From Neoconidiobolus thromboides FSU 785 (taxonomy: Eukaryota > Entomophthoromycota > Entomophthoromycetes > Entomophthorales > Neoconidiobolaceae): a DNA stretch of 63,433 nt. Positions 38,023 to 50,124 of this stretch are shown here, piece by piece. A program made the position numbers and the translations under genes. The first letter of the stretch is position 1. Each line of letters opens with the position of its first letter. Under the pieces are notes generated by a model. The model saw only the letters and a list, made by a program, of their open reading frames with translations. It searched no databases and was not told the DNA's origin. Where the stretch lies: NCBI GenBank assembly GCA_025603075.1, contig MU626379.1:1-63433 (forward strand). The letters run 5' to 3'.

Positions 38023-39180
38023 ATGAGAGTTATCACTATATTAGCCATTTCAAGCAGTTTAATTTCAGCAATTTTTGCCGAATTAGCTCCACTTCGTCAA
38101 GTAAAAAATAGTATACCAGACGAATATATTATCAACCTAAAAAAGGACACTCGTACCACTATTGATGCTCATTTGGATGTTGTCCAGTCTTTATTTAAAG
38201 ATCGTAGTGATAGTAACAAAATCAAAAATGTTTACAAGAACCTTGGGAAGATGTACCATGCTAAATTTACTCCAGAAATATTAGATAAAGTTAGAAACCT
38301 TCCTGATGTTGATTTTGTTGAGACTGATGGTAAAGTTAGTATACAAGCCGTTCAAACAAACGCACCATGGGGTTTAGCTCGTATTTCTCAAAGACAATTT
38401 ACTAATAAATCCACCTATACTTATAATGGAGATGGTAATGGCGTAGTAGTATATGTTGTCGATACTGGTATTGCTATTGGTCATCCAGAATTTGAAGGGA
38501 GAGCCGTATGGGGAGCCAATTTTGTTAATGGGAGCCCTAACAATGATGAAAACGGCCATGGTAGTCATTGTGCTGGCACTATAGGGTCACGCACCTATGG
38601 TGTAAGCAAAAAGGTCACAATTGTTGCCGTCAAAGTATTAGACAAAAATGGTTCAGGATCTTGGAGTGGTATTATCTCTGGCTTCAATTGGGTAGCTGGA
38701 GACCGCCGCGGTGCTAAAGGAAATATCATCTCTGCAAGTTTGGGTGGTGGTAAAATCGACTCAGTTAACAATGCTGTTGATGCTGCTACAAGTAAAGGTG
38801 TGTTATGTGTTGTAGCAGCTGGTAATGATAACAAAGATGCCTGTGATGTATCCCCAGCTTCTGCTCAAACTGCTTTTACTGTTGGTGCCTCTGATATTAA
38901 TGATAACAAAGCTTCGTTTTCGAACTATGGTCAATGTGTCGATATTATTGCACCAGGTGTCAATGTATTATCAACCTGGAATAATGGTGGTACTAATACC
39001 ATTTCTGGAACTTCTATGGCTACCCCTCACGTCGCTGGGCTCGCTGCTTACTATTATTCTCAAGGGTCATACACTATTCCACAAATTAAAGCTCAACTTC
39101 AAAACACTTCTACTAAAAATGCTATTAAGGGATTCAGTTCAACCACAAAGAACTATTTAGCATATAATAGTGTCGCATAA
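38023..39180 (+). CDS. Secreted subtilisin-like serine protease (S8), paralogue
   Basis: Single exon, 385 residues, clearly homologous to the minus-strand gene at 34731-35894 over its whole length. Signal peptide ~1-19, I9 propeptide, then triad Asp147 (VVDTGI), His179 (NGHGSHCAG, Ser replacing the usual Thr), Ser331 (GTSMATPHVAG) and oxyanion Asn268 in a canonical VAAGNDN. The absence of introns in both copies and the strong conservation suggest a fairly recent inverted duplication. Expected to be exported and self-processed. This copy keeps the standard oxyanion motif. Confidence 0.94.
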   Translation: MRVITILAISSSLISAIFAELAPLRQVKNSIPDEYIINLKKDTRTTIDAHLDVVQSLFKDRSDSNKIKNVYKNLGKMYHAKFTPEILDKVRNLPDVDFVETDGKVSIQAVQTNAPWGLARISQRQFTNKSTYTYNGDGNGVVVYVVDTGIAIGHPEFEGRAVWGANFVNGSPNNDENGHGSHCAGTIGSRTYGVSKKVTIVAVKVLDKNGSGSWSGIISGFNWVAGDRRGAKGNIISASLGGGKIDSVNNAVDAATSKGVLCVVAAGNDNKDACDVSPASAQTAFTVGASDINDNKASFSNYGQCVDIIAPGVNVLSTWNNGGTNTISGTSMATPHVAGLAAYYYSQGSYTIPQIKAQLQNTSTKNAIKGFSSTTKNYLAYNSVA

Positions 39181-40668
39181 ATAAACTTAATAAATTGTAG
39201 CACAAATCATTTTAAGATAATTTTCTTTACACTATTTTTTATCTCTTCAAAGCTTAAAAAATACTTAGTCATCAGTTCAATCAAATATATTTATAACTAA
39301 AAGTACTAACTGTAAGTAATAATAGTAACTTAAAGTATATACAAGTAACTTATTGGAATCATTGGTACAGCAATACAATATTCTTATAAGCTTTTATAAA
39401 AAAATTTCAATATCACTTCATATCTCTTTGTTTGTTGTTCATTATAGCATAAAATATAGTACTTATAGTCCATTTATATAGCATTTGTATTATAACACAT
39501 ATAGGGAGCCGAGGTATCATTTAGTTAATTATTGACTTTATTTAGCTAATGGCTCTGATATGTTTAATGCTTTGTTAATATAATACTCTAGAGCCATCAG
39601 TAATACCTTCAGTAAAACAGGTTCTTGTAGTTTTGAAGTGCTTCAACTAGACTTTTAAATCAAGTAAACAAATCCAAAAGGATGAACATCCCAGTACTAA
39701 CAATATCATACTACATGATAGTAATAGTTTATGTGTTTTAAGCTATTTTCTTAAATTTAATTCTCTTTACGTGGTTATTTAATAAAATGCTAAGATTAAA
39801 TATGATGATTGATTTTTATTTTTACCAAAAATAATTTATAAAAAAGTTTGACAAAATTTTGCATAACTCATAAAGTGAAGAAACATATGGGGGATATTTT
39901 TTTGGCTTCATTACTTTTTCGATGTTTTAAACACTATTTGAGTGAAAAAATTGTTAGTAAAATTCTTAAATACAAGAATACATCCACATATAATAGTTCT
40001 ATTTCAATTCTAAACAATTGTTTTTTATTTGGAATAAAATTTTATTCAAAATAGGAAATTTTTTTAGGGTGAAGGGGAAACTACCTATTTAGTTAGTACA
40101 GTAGTGCCCTTTACTAAGGGATATACTGCATTGACCCAATATTTTAGTTTAAGCCACAAGCTTTTAGTTAACTTGTTACAGCTGTTCCAACTCTTTTTCG
40201 AAGTATTTAGTGGTGATTTTTATGGCCAGGTTATTTATTTAACTGATTTTTAATTTAAATCTAAATTTCAATAGTATTTTGTGAATTTTACTCTAAAATG
40301 AACAAATAATAATCTTGAAAAAGGGTAGAATAGCTGTATAAATTAAAAGCATTAAACAAGATAAGGTCAAAAGACAAATGATATTGCAGAACTAATACAT
40401 TGGCTATATCTTCAAAACATATCTTATAAAATCAATTGGATGAGGCTAAATTTTGATTGATTTCGGTTAACAATATTGTTCAAAACAACTACTTTGACGA
40501 TATTTTTATTAGTTCCAATTTTGTTAGCTTTTAATTTAAGGGATTATTGGTATGTAGATTTCACAGATAATAAATTAATGGAAAACTAAATTTTACTTCA
40601 TTCCAAAATTAAGCTACAAATTAGCTAATTCTATAATAAACTTGTTGCTGTTATTTACAAGCTTTACA
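39181..40668. other. Gene-free gap with one repeat element
   Basis: About 1.5 kb. Contains the TIR element at 39886-39990; an open frame at 39848-40054 is made largely of that element. No gene seen. Confidence 0.55.
39886..39990 (+). mobile_element. ~100-bp TIR element
   Basis: Left TA-TGGGGGATATTTTTTTGGC, TTCATTACTTTTTCGATG, core AACACTATTTGAGTGAAAAA, right AATACATCCACA-TA. TA flanks both ends. Confidence 0.85.
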
Positions 40669-42533
40669 ATGAGGTAATAGAATTTGGGGTTTTAATTAGC
40701 TATAGTTTAACCCACCTTTAGCCAAAAAGGTACTTATCGTGGATATGAAAGGAATCCACAGCCTCAACTCAATGATAGAGGTAAACACACCAACTCGCAT
40801 CGTAATTCGCCACGTCAAAATGATTTGGACTACGATAGAAGCAGGCATGCCAACTCGCATCGTAATTCGCCACGCCAAAACGAACTAGATTACGATAGAA
40901 ATTCAGACAGGAGAAGTTACAGAGCAGACTCAAATAGTAGAAATGGTTACAAAGATTCCTATAGATCACCAAATAATAGTCGACGCAGAGAGTATACAAA
41001 CGAATATCCAAGGTCACCAATAGCCAATACTAATAGAGCCAACCATCGAAACTCAGAAAGATCGCCTTATAGGTCAACAAATCGTGTGAGCAATGGAGGC
41101 TATGGATCTAATGGGCATGCTATCAGTAGGACGAGTACACGTAATGAGAATGAAAATGGAAGATCTCTAGAACGTAGACATAATAGAAATAAAAGTACTT
41201 CACCACAAAGACAAAGAAACAATGGTCGTGAGCCTGTTCGAGAACCTACTCTAACTCGAGAGCCCCGAGTCCACGAGCCTAAAGCTATGGATGCTGAGTT
41301 AAAGTTACATTTTTCAAATAGGATTGAAAAGCTTAAGAATCAAATACCAAAGGGGATTACAAAATACACGGATAGAACTTCGGTTGGGGATTCTTTTAGG
41401 GTATATTTTAAGGATGAAAGATGTAATGTACAGTATAAAGATAAAATTACACTTAATCCAAGGCCTCTGTCTGAAATGAATATGCCTCTATTAACTCCAG
41501 AAGAGTATAGAAAGGCTTTGTGGCCATCTTTTCCAGGCGCTGTCGATAATTATGAATTATATAGAATCTCAAGTAAGTTTATCTTTTGCTTTAAATTTTC
41601 ATATCTAATAGTAATTTCAGTTCCTAAGCCAAAGGAGTCAATAATGGAAGAAAAAGAAAAGTATTTCGATAAGGTATTTTTAAGCTTTAAAAAGTTTGGC
41701 GAGGATAAAACAATCGAGAAAAACAAAGTTAAGTTTTCTTCAGAAGATTCTGTATATAATCCAGTTGAACAAGAGGTAAGTAAGGTAGAGTTTTCAGATG
41801 AAAGAGTTGAAAGGTAATTGGATTTTTATACTATATCTTTCATTTTCATCTCTCTGTTTAGATTATTGGATAATATAGCAAGGTTCTGTAACCGAGGGTA
41901 TGGAAATGCGATTTCAAATGAGGCTAAAACGAAAGAAGCAGGGTATATTCAATTAGTTGAAGCAGGTATCCTTAAGGTTGAGGTTCTTCAAACATATTTA
42001 GTAATTAAATTCATTTTTATCAACTTATTTAAATAATTTAACCTAATTGGTAGAGCTCTAAAAAAAGCTTCAAGTCTAAATTCCAATTATTGGCTGAAAC
42101 TTCCAATTATATTGATCGGCTACAAAGCAACTTGGAATATGACGATCCACCAAGTTACATTACTTCCTTATTAGACTTACTAAGAGCTTCTGTCAATTCC
42201 ACTGCCATCAATATTATCAAAAAAGCAAACGTTTATAAAAATCCTTATTATAATCATATGAGTGAAGTGAATGATTTTCTTTTTTGGAAAGCTTCTTCAG
42301 CCATAAGAGCTTTCCATTATAGTTTTACTAAAAACAAACTTAAGTCAGAGTTCCCTAAAACGTATAATCTTATGGGAGCTAATGGTAATACCTTGAAATT
42401 CCCTTCAATCTGGATCACTACAGTTGTAATTGGAGATTCGGTTGCGTTCTGTCGCTCAGTCATTGATGAAATGGTAGAAAAGTTGGCAGTGGAAAACTTT
42501 GGAAGGGCTCCTGTTACCCAATTTATTGAATGA
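40669..42533 (+). CDS. Arg/Ser/Asn-rich protein of unknown function
   Basis: Exons 40669-40673, 40722-41572, 41621-41813, 41862-42000, 42054-42533; 555 residues, phases agree. Exon 1 is just ATGAG, giving the start MSQKGTYRGYERN. Residues ~1-170 are low-complexity and rich in Arg, Ser, Asn and Tyr with SP and RS dipeptides, resembling RNA-processing proteins. A perfect 20-residue period occurs twice near the start. The rest looks folded: a central segment (LLTPEEYRKALWPSFPG), a charged linker and a C-terminal helical domain (RLQSNLEYDDPPSYI, VNDFLFWKASSAIRAFHYSF). I do not recognise the C-terminal domain. A nuclear RNA-related role is only a guess from composition. Confidence 0.75.
40788..40907 (+). 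repeat. Tandem 60-bp coding repeat (two copies)
   Basis: The stretch CCAACTCGCATCGTAATTCG recurs exactly 60 bases later (40790 and 40850), and the flanking sequence also repeats. It encodes a 20-residue unit containing NSHRNSPRQN and DYDR. Confidence 0.8.
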
Positions 42534-43306
42534 ATTCGTAATTTGCTCTTGCTAATTATTTAACTAATTTATGTTTTGTTTAATTAAACATTCTTTCATT
42601 TATTTTGTTATAGAGTTTTATTCATTTAACATAAAATCAAGTATTACTAAATGAAATTTAATATTTTGTGTTTTATATTAATAGGGTAGTGGTTAGCTAT
42701 GAGTTGAAACATGTTCGTATAGCTACCTAACATGAAGTAATAGGTTGTTTTTGTCAATTTCGTAATTTATAATTACTTCAAGGATAATAAACACGCTAGC
42801 AAAATCTAATTTATATAACAAAGAATCTAGAACCTCAATGTAAAATAAAGACGTCTTTTATAAATTTTATTGAACAAATTAGTATACGTTCAATTGTGTA
42901 TTTTCATGTATTTTAAGTTTAAAAACAAAGTACATCATAGTTTACAATTTTATTTGTCTGCTTTTAGCACTTTCCAAAAATGGATTATTTGGCATTTAAA
43001 TGAACAGCTTGCCCGAATATTTAATTTTAAACAAACATAGTATATTGTACTTAAGTAATGTTAACAGTTGGTATTTAGATGTTACATATTGAAAATAATA
43101 ACTATTTGACAGATAGTAGCAAGCTTATTTAATACTCTTGAATTTTTTATATCTAATAAAACTCTAAATAAATGTTTTGATCAAAAAATTGTTTAAGTAC
43201 AAATGATCAAATAAGATAGAACAATCATTTGATTTTATAAAAAATAAATGTTTAATTAACCAGAATATTTGGTCACCATTTAGGTCCTTAAAATAAGTTT
43301 AAAAAT
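42534..43306. other. Convergent intergenic region
   Basis: About 770 AT-rich bases between two stop codons. Nothing recognised. Confidence 0.4.
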
Positions 43307-44323
43307 TTAACAACAGCCATTCTTATTGCCTCCGAAAGGTGTCTCATTCTCAGAATCCCTGCTGATACCAAACGCATTAGCCCCTCCTCCCTCTCTGAGT
43401 AGGTCAATTCTACCATTGCCACTGTTCAATCCAGATGCACGGGTAGTACGTGACATTAAAGACTCAAATGGGATTTTTTTGGCTATTCAAATGTTAATTT
43501 ATTTATTGATGGAAAAATTAATGCGTACCTATTTCTTTAAAAATCTCGGTTACATTCAATCCCGTTTTTGCTGATGTTTCAAAGTGAATAAGGCCTAACT
43601 CTTGGGCGTATTTAGATGCTTCTTCGAATGATACTTGACGTCCACCACTTTTTTGCACTTCTTCATTTTCTTCTCCTGAACCCACAGCTTCCTCTGGAAC
43701 CTCACTTTCTCCTTCGGATTGTGTAACTCCAGTAGAAGATTCATTTTCAGCTAAATCACACTTATTTCCAGCTAATGCTATAACAACATTAGCGCTAGCT
43801 TGATGAGTAAGTTCGTGAACCCAATGCTTTGCCTTTTTAAAAGAGCTCTAAAAGTAGGGATTAATGACTTGAAAATAAACTAAAAGTTGCTATTACAGGT
43901 TTAGTAATATCATAAACGACAATGGAAGCTTGAGCGTTACGATAATACATTGGAGCCAATGAAGAAAAGCGCTCTTGGCCAGCAGTATCCCAAATTTCAA
44001 ATTTAATAGATTTATCTCCAAGTTTAATTTTTTTAGTTAAAAAAGCAGCTACATAAATTAATGTTAATTTGGGCCTAGTTTAGGGGAAAAAATGTATTAC
44101 ATCCAATAGTTGGTTCTGTGTTTTCTTTAAAATCATCACTAGTAAAACGTAAAGATAAGCTTGATTTTCCAACTGCCGACTCTCCTTTTATAAAAGTTTA
44201 ATAAATTTTTCAGCTTCTTTGAGTTTCTTAATTACCTAATAAAACTAATTTAACATGCACTGTATTTTCTTTGTTGTTTCCAGGAGTATTGACCTCTTCT
44301 TGATGACTGCTTGATTCTGCCAT
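43307..44323 (-). CDS. Rab5-like small GTPase with acidic insertion
   Basis: Five exons (minus): 44323-44236, 44184-44101, 44048-43897, 43847-43529, 43482-43307; 272 residues versus about 200-220 for typical Rab5. All G motifs are present: GESAVGKSS (G1), TEPTIGSAF (G2), WDTAGQERF (G3), NKCDL (G4) and ETSAKTG (G5). [15 protein letters not shown] is Rab5-specific. The C-terminus is a Gly/Ser-rich linker ending in Cys-Cys for double prenylation. It controls early-endosome fusion. Unusual features are about 34 extra, mostly acidic and Ser/Gly residues inserted straight after NKCDL (for example [18 protein letters not shown]) and about 24 extra residues at the N-terminus. The insertion is in open exon sequence, with no GT...AG intron evident inside it. 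Confidence 0.9.
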
Positions 44324-45430
44324 TTTGAATTTAAAAGATTAAAGAATAAAAATTTTAATCTTGGAAAATATTAGTTTAAATTATTCAATTATAAAATATT
44401 TCATCATAACTGTAGCAATTTCTACTATTTTGGAAATAATGACTTTTTGAAACGTTTTTTTTGGGCTATTATGATTATGCTAAGCCATATACTAAGAGAA
44501 AATTTAAAGTGGCTATTTAAAAATAACTTTATTAAAAAAGGCTGATTTATAGAATGATAATTGAAGACGTATATTATTACAATGCATATTTGCTTCCCCT
44601 TTTTATCGATTTGTTGCTAAATTGTTCTTTTTAATGATTTTTTCTTTGTTATTCTTATCGTTATTAGGATAACTATTGGAACTATCATAAAACTATTCAT
44701 CTACTTCACTTCTATCTTACAACTAAATAATGCTTTAAATAAAGTTTGTAAATGATTCCACTATTTGCATAGTAATGGACAAAATCACACTCAAAACAAT
44801 AATAAATATATACAAACTTCAAGCCAATACCCATTGATCTCATCCCATATGTATTATAAAAAAATACGGTTTTTGATATTAAGCTGATTTAACCACACTA
44901 ATTTTTATAAATTTAACATCAAAATTATGAAGTATTTTTGAAATTACTGCCTTCAAATTAATCAAAAAGCAACTTTTTTATTTCACTATTAGTTGGCATT
45001 TTTTACTGTTTTATGCTAGACAAAAAATGAACAAAAAAATCAAATTTAAAAAATAGCCTAGCTAGAATTCCAATGCAGAAATTGTAATTTCTATTTTTGG
45101 TATGAGGTTTTAAGCTATTTTATTATGCAAAGGTGGGACCTATTATTAGAAGGTTTGGCAATGAGAGCAGTATGTATAAGAGACTAAATTCATCTAACTA
45201 GATAATATTTTTAGTTTTGTTGTGTATCTTTTGCAAAACAAATCAATATCAGCTTTAAGCAAATAACTTACTTAAACTATTTAATAAATTGCTTTCCCTA
45301 AAATTCAGTTCTAATTCATTAAAGGAACAAAAAACAATAAATTTTTACTAATTTAATCTTATTTATTAAATTCAGATCATAATTCAAGATTCCTTTGTTT
45401 TTTATAACATAATCCCGTCCTTTTGTTATC
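44324..45430. other. Divergent intergenic region
   Basis: About 1.1 kb between the Rab5-like and Sho1 starts. AT-rich; no gene, element or clear motif seen. Confidence 0.4.
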
Positions 45431-46380
45431 ATGACTAAAAAAATTACTGGATTAACTTCATCAAAGCCACTATTAATATCCTTAGTATGTGGGGCGGTAA
45501 GTTGATTATTAATCAGTTCAAAGTCCCTTTTTAATAGTATGATTTAGTTATTTTGGATTATGACTGTAGCTTCTGCAGCCTTGTCATCCAACGTAAGTCC
45601 CATAGTATGGTTTTATTTGGCTTTTTCTCTAGCTGTTCTCATTGGAATGACTGGAATATTAGTTACTGGAAACTTATACACTTATAGGGTTTTGGTAACT
45701 TTGCTTTAAAATGTATGATTAAGATAGACTAATTCAAATTAAGGTCCTATCTTTTTGTTCCATGGCGTTTGCTTTTTCTATCCTTGGAATTCAAGATTTT
45801 ACATCTAGCGTTGATGCTACACCCGTCATCGCTGTGGTTGGATTTCTACTTTTTACATTTGTATTGGTATGAATATTTATCAATTGATAGTTTAAAATGT
45901 TAATTTATTTATCTAGCTTTTCTGGATTTTAGCCATTGGACAGCTTACAACAAAATTAGAAAATCTACCAGATACACCTGTTGTTATGAACCCTTATTTG
46001 ACACCTAGAGCTTCAAATGATAAAATAAATTCAAGGACTTTTGATACCAACCCATTTGCAACAAGACAGCGCTTATCTCAATTTTTATCATCTGGAGATG
46101 AAAGTGAACCTATTTCAGCTAATCAAAACTCAAGTCAAAGTGCTACCATATATAAATTGAAAGCTAGAGCTTTATATTCATGTATTTATTTTTAAATTTT
46201 TACAATGAGGATTTATTAACGGTTTAAATAGATCAAGCCAACTCAGAAGATAAATCAGAACTTTCATTTGAAAAAGGAGAACTCCTCGAGGTTGGAGACA
46301 CCAAAGGGAAATGGTGGGCAGCACGTAATGAAAATGGAGTTACAGGTATTGTACCTTCGAATTATGTAATAGTTTTTTAA
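45431..46380 (+). CDS. SHO1: Osmosensor adaptor Sho1-like (4 TM + SH3)
   Basis: Exons 45431-45496, 45548-45694, 45744-45866, 45917-46181, 46232-46380; 249 residues. Four membrane helices occupy residues ~10-125 (VASAALSS..., [48 protein letters not shown]). A ~70-residue polar cytoplasmic linker follows, then an SH3 domain at the C-terminus: [43 protein letters not shown]. This is the Sho1 architecture; in yeast Sho1 recruits Pbs2 to activate the HOG MAP kinase pathway. The linker is shorter than in yeast Sho1, so total length (249 vs 367) is reduced. Confidence 0.9.
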
Positions 46381-46873
46381 CTTATTTTTGAATGAGATAT
46401 TAATTGTTTTAGCTTCAACTCTTATAATGGTATTAGCAATAATTTAACTATAATGTATATCAAAGCCTTTAATTAATAATCTTGTGCTATATAAATTAAA
46501 TATGACAGCTTTGATCCTAGTTTTTATACATTATACTATTTGTTAGCTGTTAACAGCAATTCTTTCTACTTTGATAATAAATAATTTCTTATTATCTCTT
46601 TTCTTCTTATTAATATTCTATATCCTTATTTGGTCATAATAAATAAAGATTGCTTTGATTCCTTATACTAAATGTATTTTTACATAGTATATCGTTACAA
46701 ATTTATAGCCAAAATTTGGATAATTGCTATTCATTAATTTAAAATCCAATCCATTGAATAATAAATCTTAAGCACAAAATCCGAAAAATTTTAAACCTAT
46801 CAAACCTAAATTAAAGGTGCAATAATAGATAATAATTTCGGGAAACTTAAAAAGACTTTTATATAAAACTAAG
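46381..46873. other. Intergenic region
   Basis: About 490 AT-rich bases between the Sho1 stop and the Nop53 start. Nothing recognised. Confidence 0.4.
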
Positions 46874-48597
46874 ATGAATAACGATAGTGTAGCAGTAAAA
46901 AAGACTAAAACCAAGGCCAACAGGAAAGGAAAGAAACAATGGAGAAAGAACGTTGATCTTACTGAAGTTGAACAAAGTCTTGAACAGCTTGAAAAGCAAA
47001 AGATAACTTTTGGGTAAGTTATTAATTTATAAACTATCTCATTTCAGGTCCTAATATTTACCAAAGTGAAAAGTTATCTAAGAAAGGAGACGATGAGCTT
47101 TTCACTTTAGATGTTGGAGGTGCTCAAGAAGATGGTATGAATTATTTGTATCATTTTAAGCATTTGATTAATTCTTTTGTAGAAGCAAAACCTGAAAAGA
47201 AGAGGAAGTCCACCCTTGACATCATTTTAGGAAAACGTTCTGAAGTTCCAGCTATTATAAACCCTCGTCAACAAAACAGAGTGAGCAAAAAAGACAAGAA
47301 GCTACCTGTTATTAAACCACAAGTCAGACCTGTTGCTAAAAGTAGTGGTTCAAAGCTAATCGATTTATGGGATGAATCAGCAGGTAGATTGAGCTCTAGT
47401 CACATAGGTTTAAATCCTAATTTTTCTTAGTAGAAGTAAAAGCACCTCCAAAGGAGTATTTAGAGCATCTCGAACCAGTTATACCAAAGGTAAATTAAAA
47501 AGCTAGTTAATATTTTACTAATTTAAAACTTAGAAACCAGAAACAATTAAAAAAGTTGAGCTTAAAAAGAATGCTATTCATCCAGGAACATCTTATAAGC
47601 CATCTAAAGAGGATCATGAAGTAATATTATTTTACAAACTCAAGTTCTACTAATAAATATTTTTAATAGAACTTGAAAAAAGTAAGAGAAGAACAAAAAC
47701 AAAAGTATTTAGAGCATAAAGCGATCAAACATGATTTACCAAAACTATCCAAAGATGAACTTGCTATATCGGTACTTTTATTTTTCTAAATTTTTTATTG
47801 TGATTAGCTAAAATCCTAAAGGCCGAAGAAATGAAGCAAATAATTGTAGAAGAAAAAGAAAAAGAAGAAGAAGAGAGTGATGAAGAGGCTAAGCAAGTAA
47901 CTAAGAAGCAACCTAAAGCATTAACCAAAAAAGATATTAAAAATAAAATGCTAAAGAAAGGGATGGTAAGTCTATTATCAATAGTAAATACTTTACTTAT
48001 TTAATTATTGATATTAGGAAAAACGTCATTTAGAAAAAGTAGAAAGGAAGAAGCAAACTAAAGATATTTTAAAGTAAGAATAGTTTTGGTATTGTATATG
48101 GAATAATTTAATATTTAGTTTGGATACTATAACCAAAACTATTGAGGAAGAAGAGGTTAAGAAAGGGGAACATAAGGAAACACTCTTGGCCAAAAAAGTA
48201 GCCGAAGAAGGTAAAATACCTAGAAAGATTGGTAAAAAACGGTAAGATCATTGGTATTTGTTAGTATATTAAATTGATCCTTTTTTCATCATTAGTACCT
48301 ACGTTAATGAAATCGAATATGTAAAAACATTACCTGGAAGTTTAAGACAAGTTAAGGTAAACTTTAAAGTTTGAATAAGTGGAACGCTTTTTAAGTTAAT
48401 TATTTAGAATGGATGTAATTTGTTCAAAGACCAATTTATTACTGTACAACAAAACAACCTAATGGAACCTCATTCTGGAATAACGTAATTACTTTTATTT
48501 GATATAATATAAAATATTAATGAGTGTTTTTTCTAGTAAAAAACGAAAGGCATGGAAAAAGACATACACTCTTCCTGGTCATAGAGACCATGATTAG
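46874..48597 (+). CDS. NOP53: Ribosome biogenesis protein Nop53
   Basis: Twelve exons: 46874-47013, 47067-47134, 47183-47383, 47431-47489, 47534-47620, 47670-47771, 47822-47965, 48018-48073, 48119-48241, 48296-48356, 48408-48484, 48537-48597; 392 residues with every junction in phase. The N-terminus (NRKGKKQWRKNVDLTEVEQ) and the middle DELFTLDVGG are the Nop53 signature, followed by LGKRSEVPAIINPRQQNR, KLIDLWDE, a Lys/Glu-rich coiled region, KIPRKIGKKR and LPGSLRQVK. In the nucleolus Nop53 joins late 60S pre-ribosomes and recruits the exosome and Mtr4 for 7S rRNA trimming. It has the highest intron density in the window. Confidence 0.92.
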
Positions 48598-48904
48598 ATT
48601 GATTACTAATTCGATTCCACTTCCTATATGTTATCTTTATATATTATAGATATTTTAATAGAATTATTAAGTTTACTTTTATTATTAATTAAAATTGAGT
48701 AACTTTAATTGTTTTAAATTCTAATATGCCTAATACTATTTTGAATTAATTTTGAAAATTAATAATGCTTTATACATAGCTATAAGGCGAAATATGACTA
48801 TAGCTACTAAAACATTTATAATTAATAAGCGGCATAATTTGACCATTACGTTTCTCAAAAAGAACTAAATAGATTTTATTAAAACTGCTATTGTTATTAT
48901 AAAC
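48598..48904. other. Convergent intergenic region
   Basis: About 300 bases between two stop codons; nothing seen. Confidence 0.4.
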
Positions 48905-49726
48905 TTATTTGGTCTCATTTAACCAAAAGCACAGCTTAGAGTTAAGCCACTCTACGCTTAAATTATTTCTCCAAAAATGATCTGCATCTTTTCTTATATG
49001 ATATACCATATTATCAGTAGTCCTGCCCTCTTCAATATGCTCAAAAAAGTTACTGATCCATTCTTGATAGTGTTCTAAACTAGTAAACTGATCCCTAGTT
49101 CCAAAACATAAAAACAACTTCATTTCATCTGCTTTAGTCAATTCAACAGCTTCTTTTAGATATTGATTAAACTTTGTTGAATTGAATAAAGTTAACGCCC
49201 ATAAATAACCATAAGGGTAACTAATTAAAGCTAAATAGAAAGTTGTTATTTCACTTGATGTCTCTCCATTGATTTCTTTAAAAATCTGTTTTAATTTTTT
49301 AGAGTTAAAACTACTAGCTATCACTGATCCATAAGAATATCCTAATACCATCAATTTTTTACAGTTAAAGTTTGTTATTGGTGTATTTATTATATCTTTT
49401 AACAAACTTTCTTCTTTTAAAAAGATTGATTTTATCAATAAATAAAGGTCTTCACATTCAGAACTCCCAGTCCAAGTGGTCCTCCCACCTGAATTACCAC
49501 TCCCTCTTAAATTTGGTCGAATCACCAGATAACCAAGTAGGTTTAGTTGTCGAGATAAACTGACTATTAATGGATCGTGCATAGTTCCGCCCAAAGGACC
49601 GTAGGGGTGAAGTAAAATGGCTATCTTGTACTCCTTTTGAGTGGCTAGATCAACATTTAAAGGTAAAGAAATCAGTAGTTCAAGGTTTGTGGAGTCATAG
49701 GAAGTGAATGATAATTTTGTAACCAT
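48905..49726 (-). CDS. Alpha/beta hydrolase (COG2945-like)
   Basis: Single exon, 273 residues from the ATG at 49726; an in-frame TTG lies further upstream but is unlikely to be used. Features of the fold in order: AILLHPYGPLGG (oxyanion-loop region), LVIRPNLRGSGNSGG, the nucleophile elbow GYSYGS (Ser), a probable acid in CFGTRDQF and a catalytic His in RKDADHFW. This pattern matches the COG2945 group of small soluble hydrolases, whose physiological substrates are mostly unknown. No signal peptide, so probably cytosolic. Confidence 0.85.
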   Translation of the reverse strand: MVTKLSFTSYDSTNLELLISLPLNVDLATQKEYKIAILLHPYGPLGGTMHDPLIVSLSRQLNLLGYLVIRPNLRGSGNSGGRTTWTGSSECEDLYLLIKSIFLKEESLLKDIINTPITNFNCKKLMVLGYSYGSVIASSFNSKKLKQIFKEINGETSSEITTFYLALISYPYGYLWALTLFNSTKFNQYLKEAVELTKADEMKLFLCFGTRDQFTSLEHYQEWISNFFEHIEEGRTTDNMVYHIRKDADHFWRNNLSVEWLNSKLCFWLNETK

Positions 49727-50124
49727 TTTTGAGTTTTGAAACAATAATAAACTTGTAGGTTATTTTAGATAAAATATAATGGATTTTATTTAAAACACTA
49801 AAATAGCAAAATAAAGCAAAAATTGTTCATAATTTAATTTGGTGTGTCTTAATGAAATATTTTCAATTACGTTATAATCTGTTAAATCTATATCTGATCT
49901 AACAGGGTGGACAAAAGTAAAAGAGCATTAGGTCAATAGTTATATCAAACTAAAATTAACAATTTATAAGATTTCAAGGTTTGGAAAAAGAAAAAACAAA
50001 TGATCAAGCGTTATCCAAATTTTCTAGTCTTAATTTGTTTTATATACTTATATTTGATTGAATCATTATCCTCTTTATTGTCAACATTATTTGTATTTAA
50101 AATATTTTACATCATTTTCGATCA
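49727..50124. other. Intergenic region upstream of the hydrolase
   Basis: AT-rich, about 400 bases; nothing recognised before the TIR element at 50125. Confidence 0.4.

Noticed and set aside
39848-40054. 68-codon open frame
   Set aside because: Most of it is the TIR element at 39886-39990; similar elements elsewhere are not open in this frame.
41776-41797. GTAAGT...TTTTCAG as a 22-base intron in the Arg/Ser-rich gene
   Set aside because: Too short, and the frame is open through it; splicing it would also break the phase with the next exon.
43469-43490. GGGATTTTTTTGGCT resembling an element end
   Set aside because: It is the last exon boundary of the Rab5-like gene and the similarity does not extend to the core or other end.
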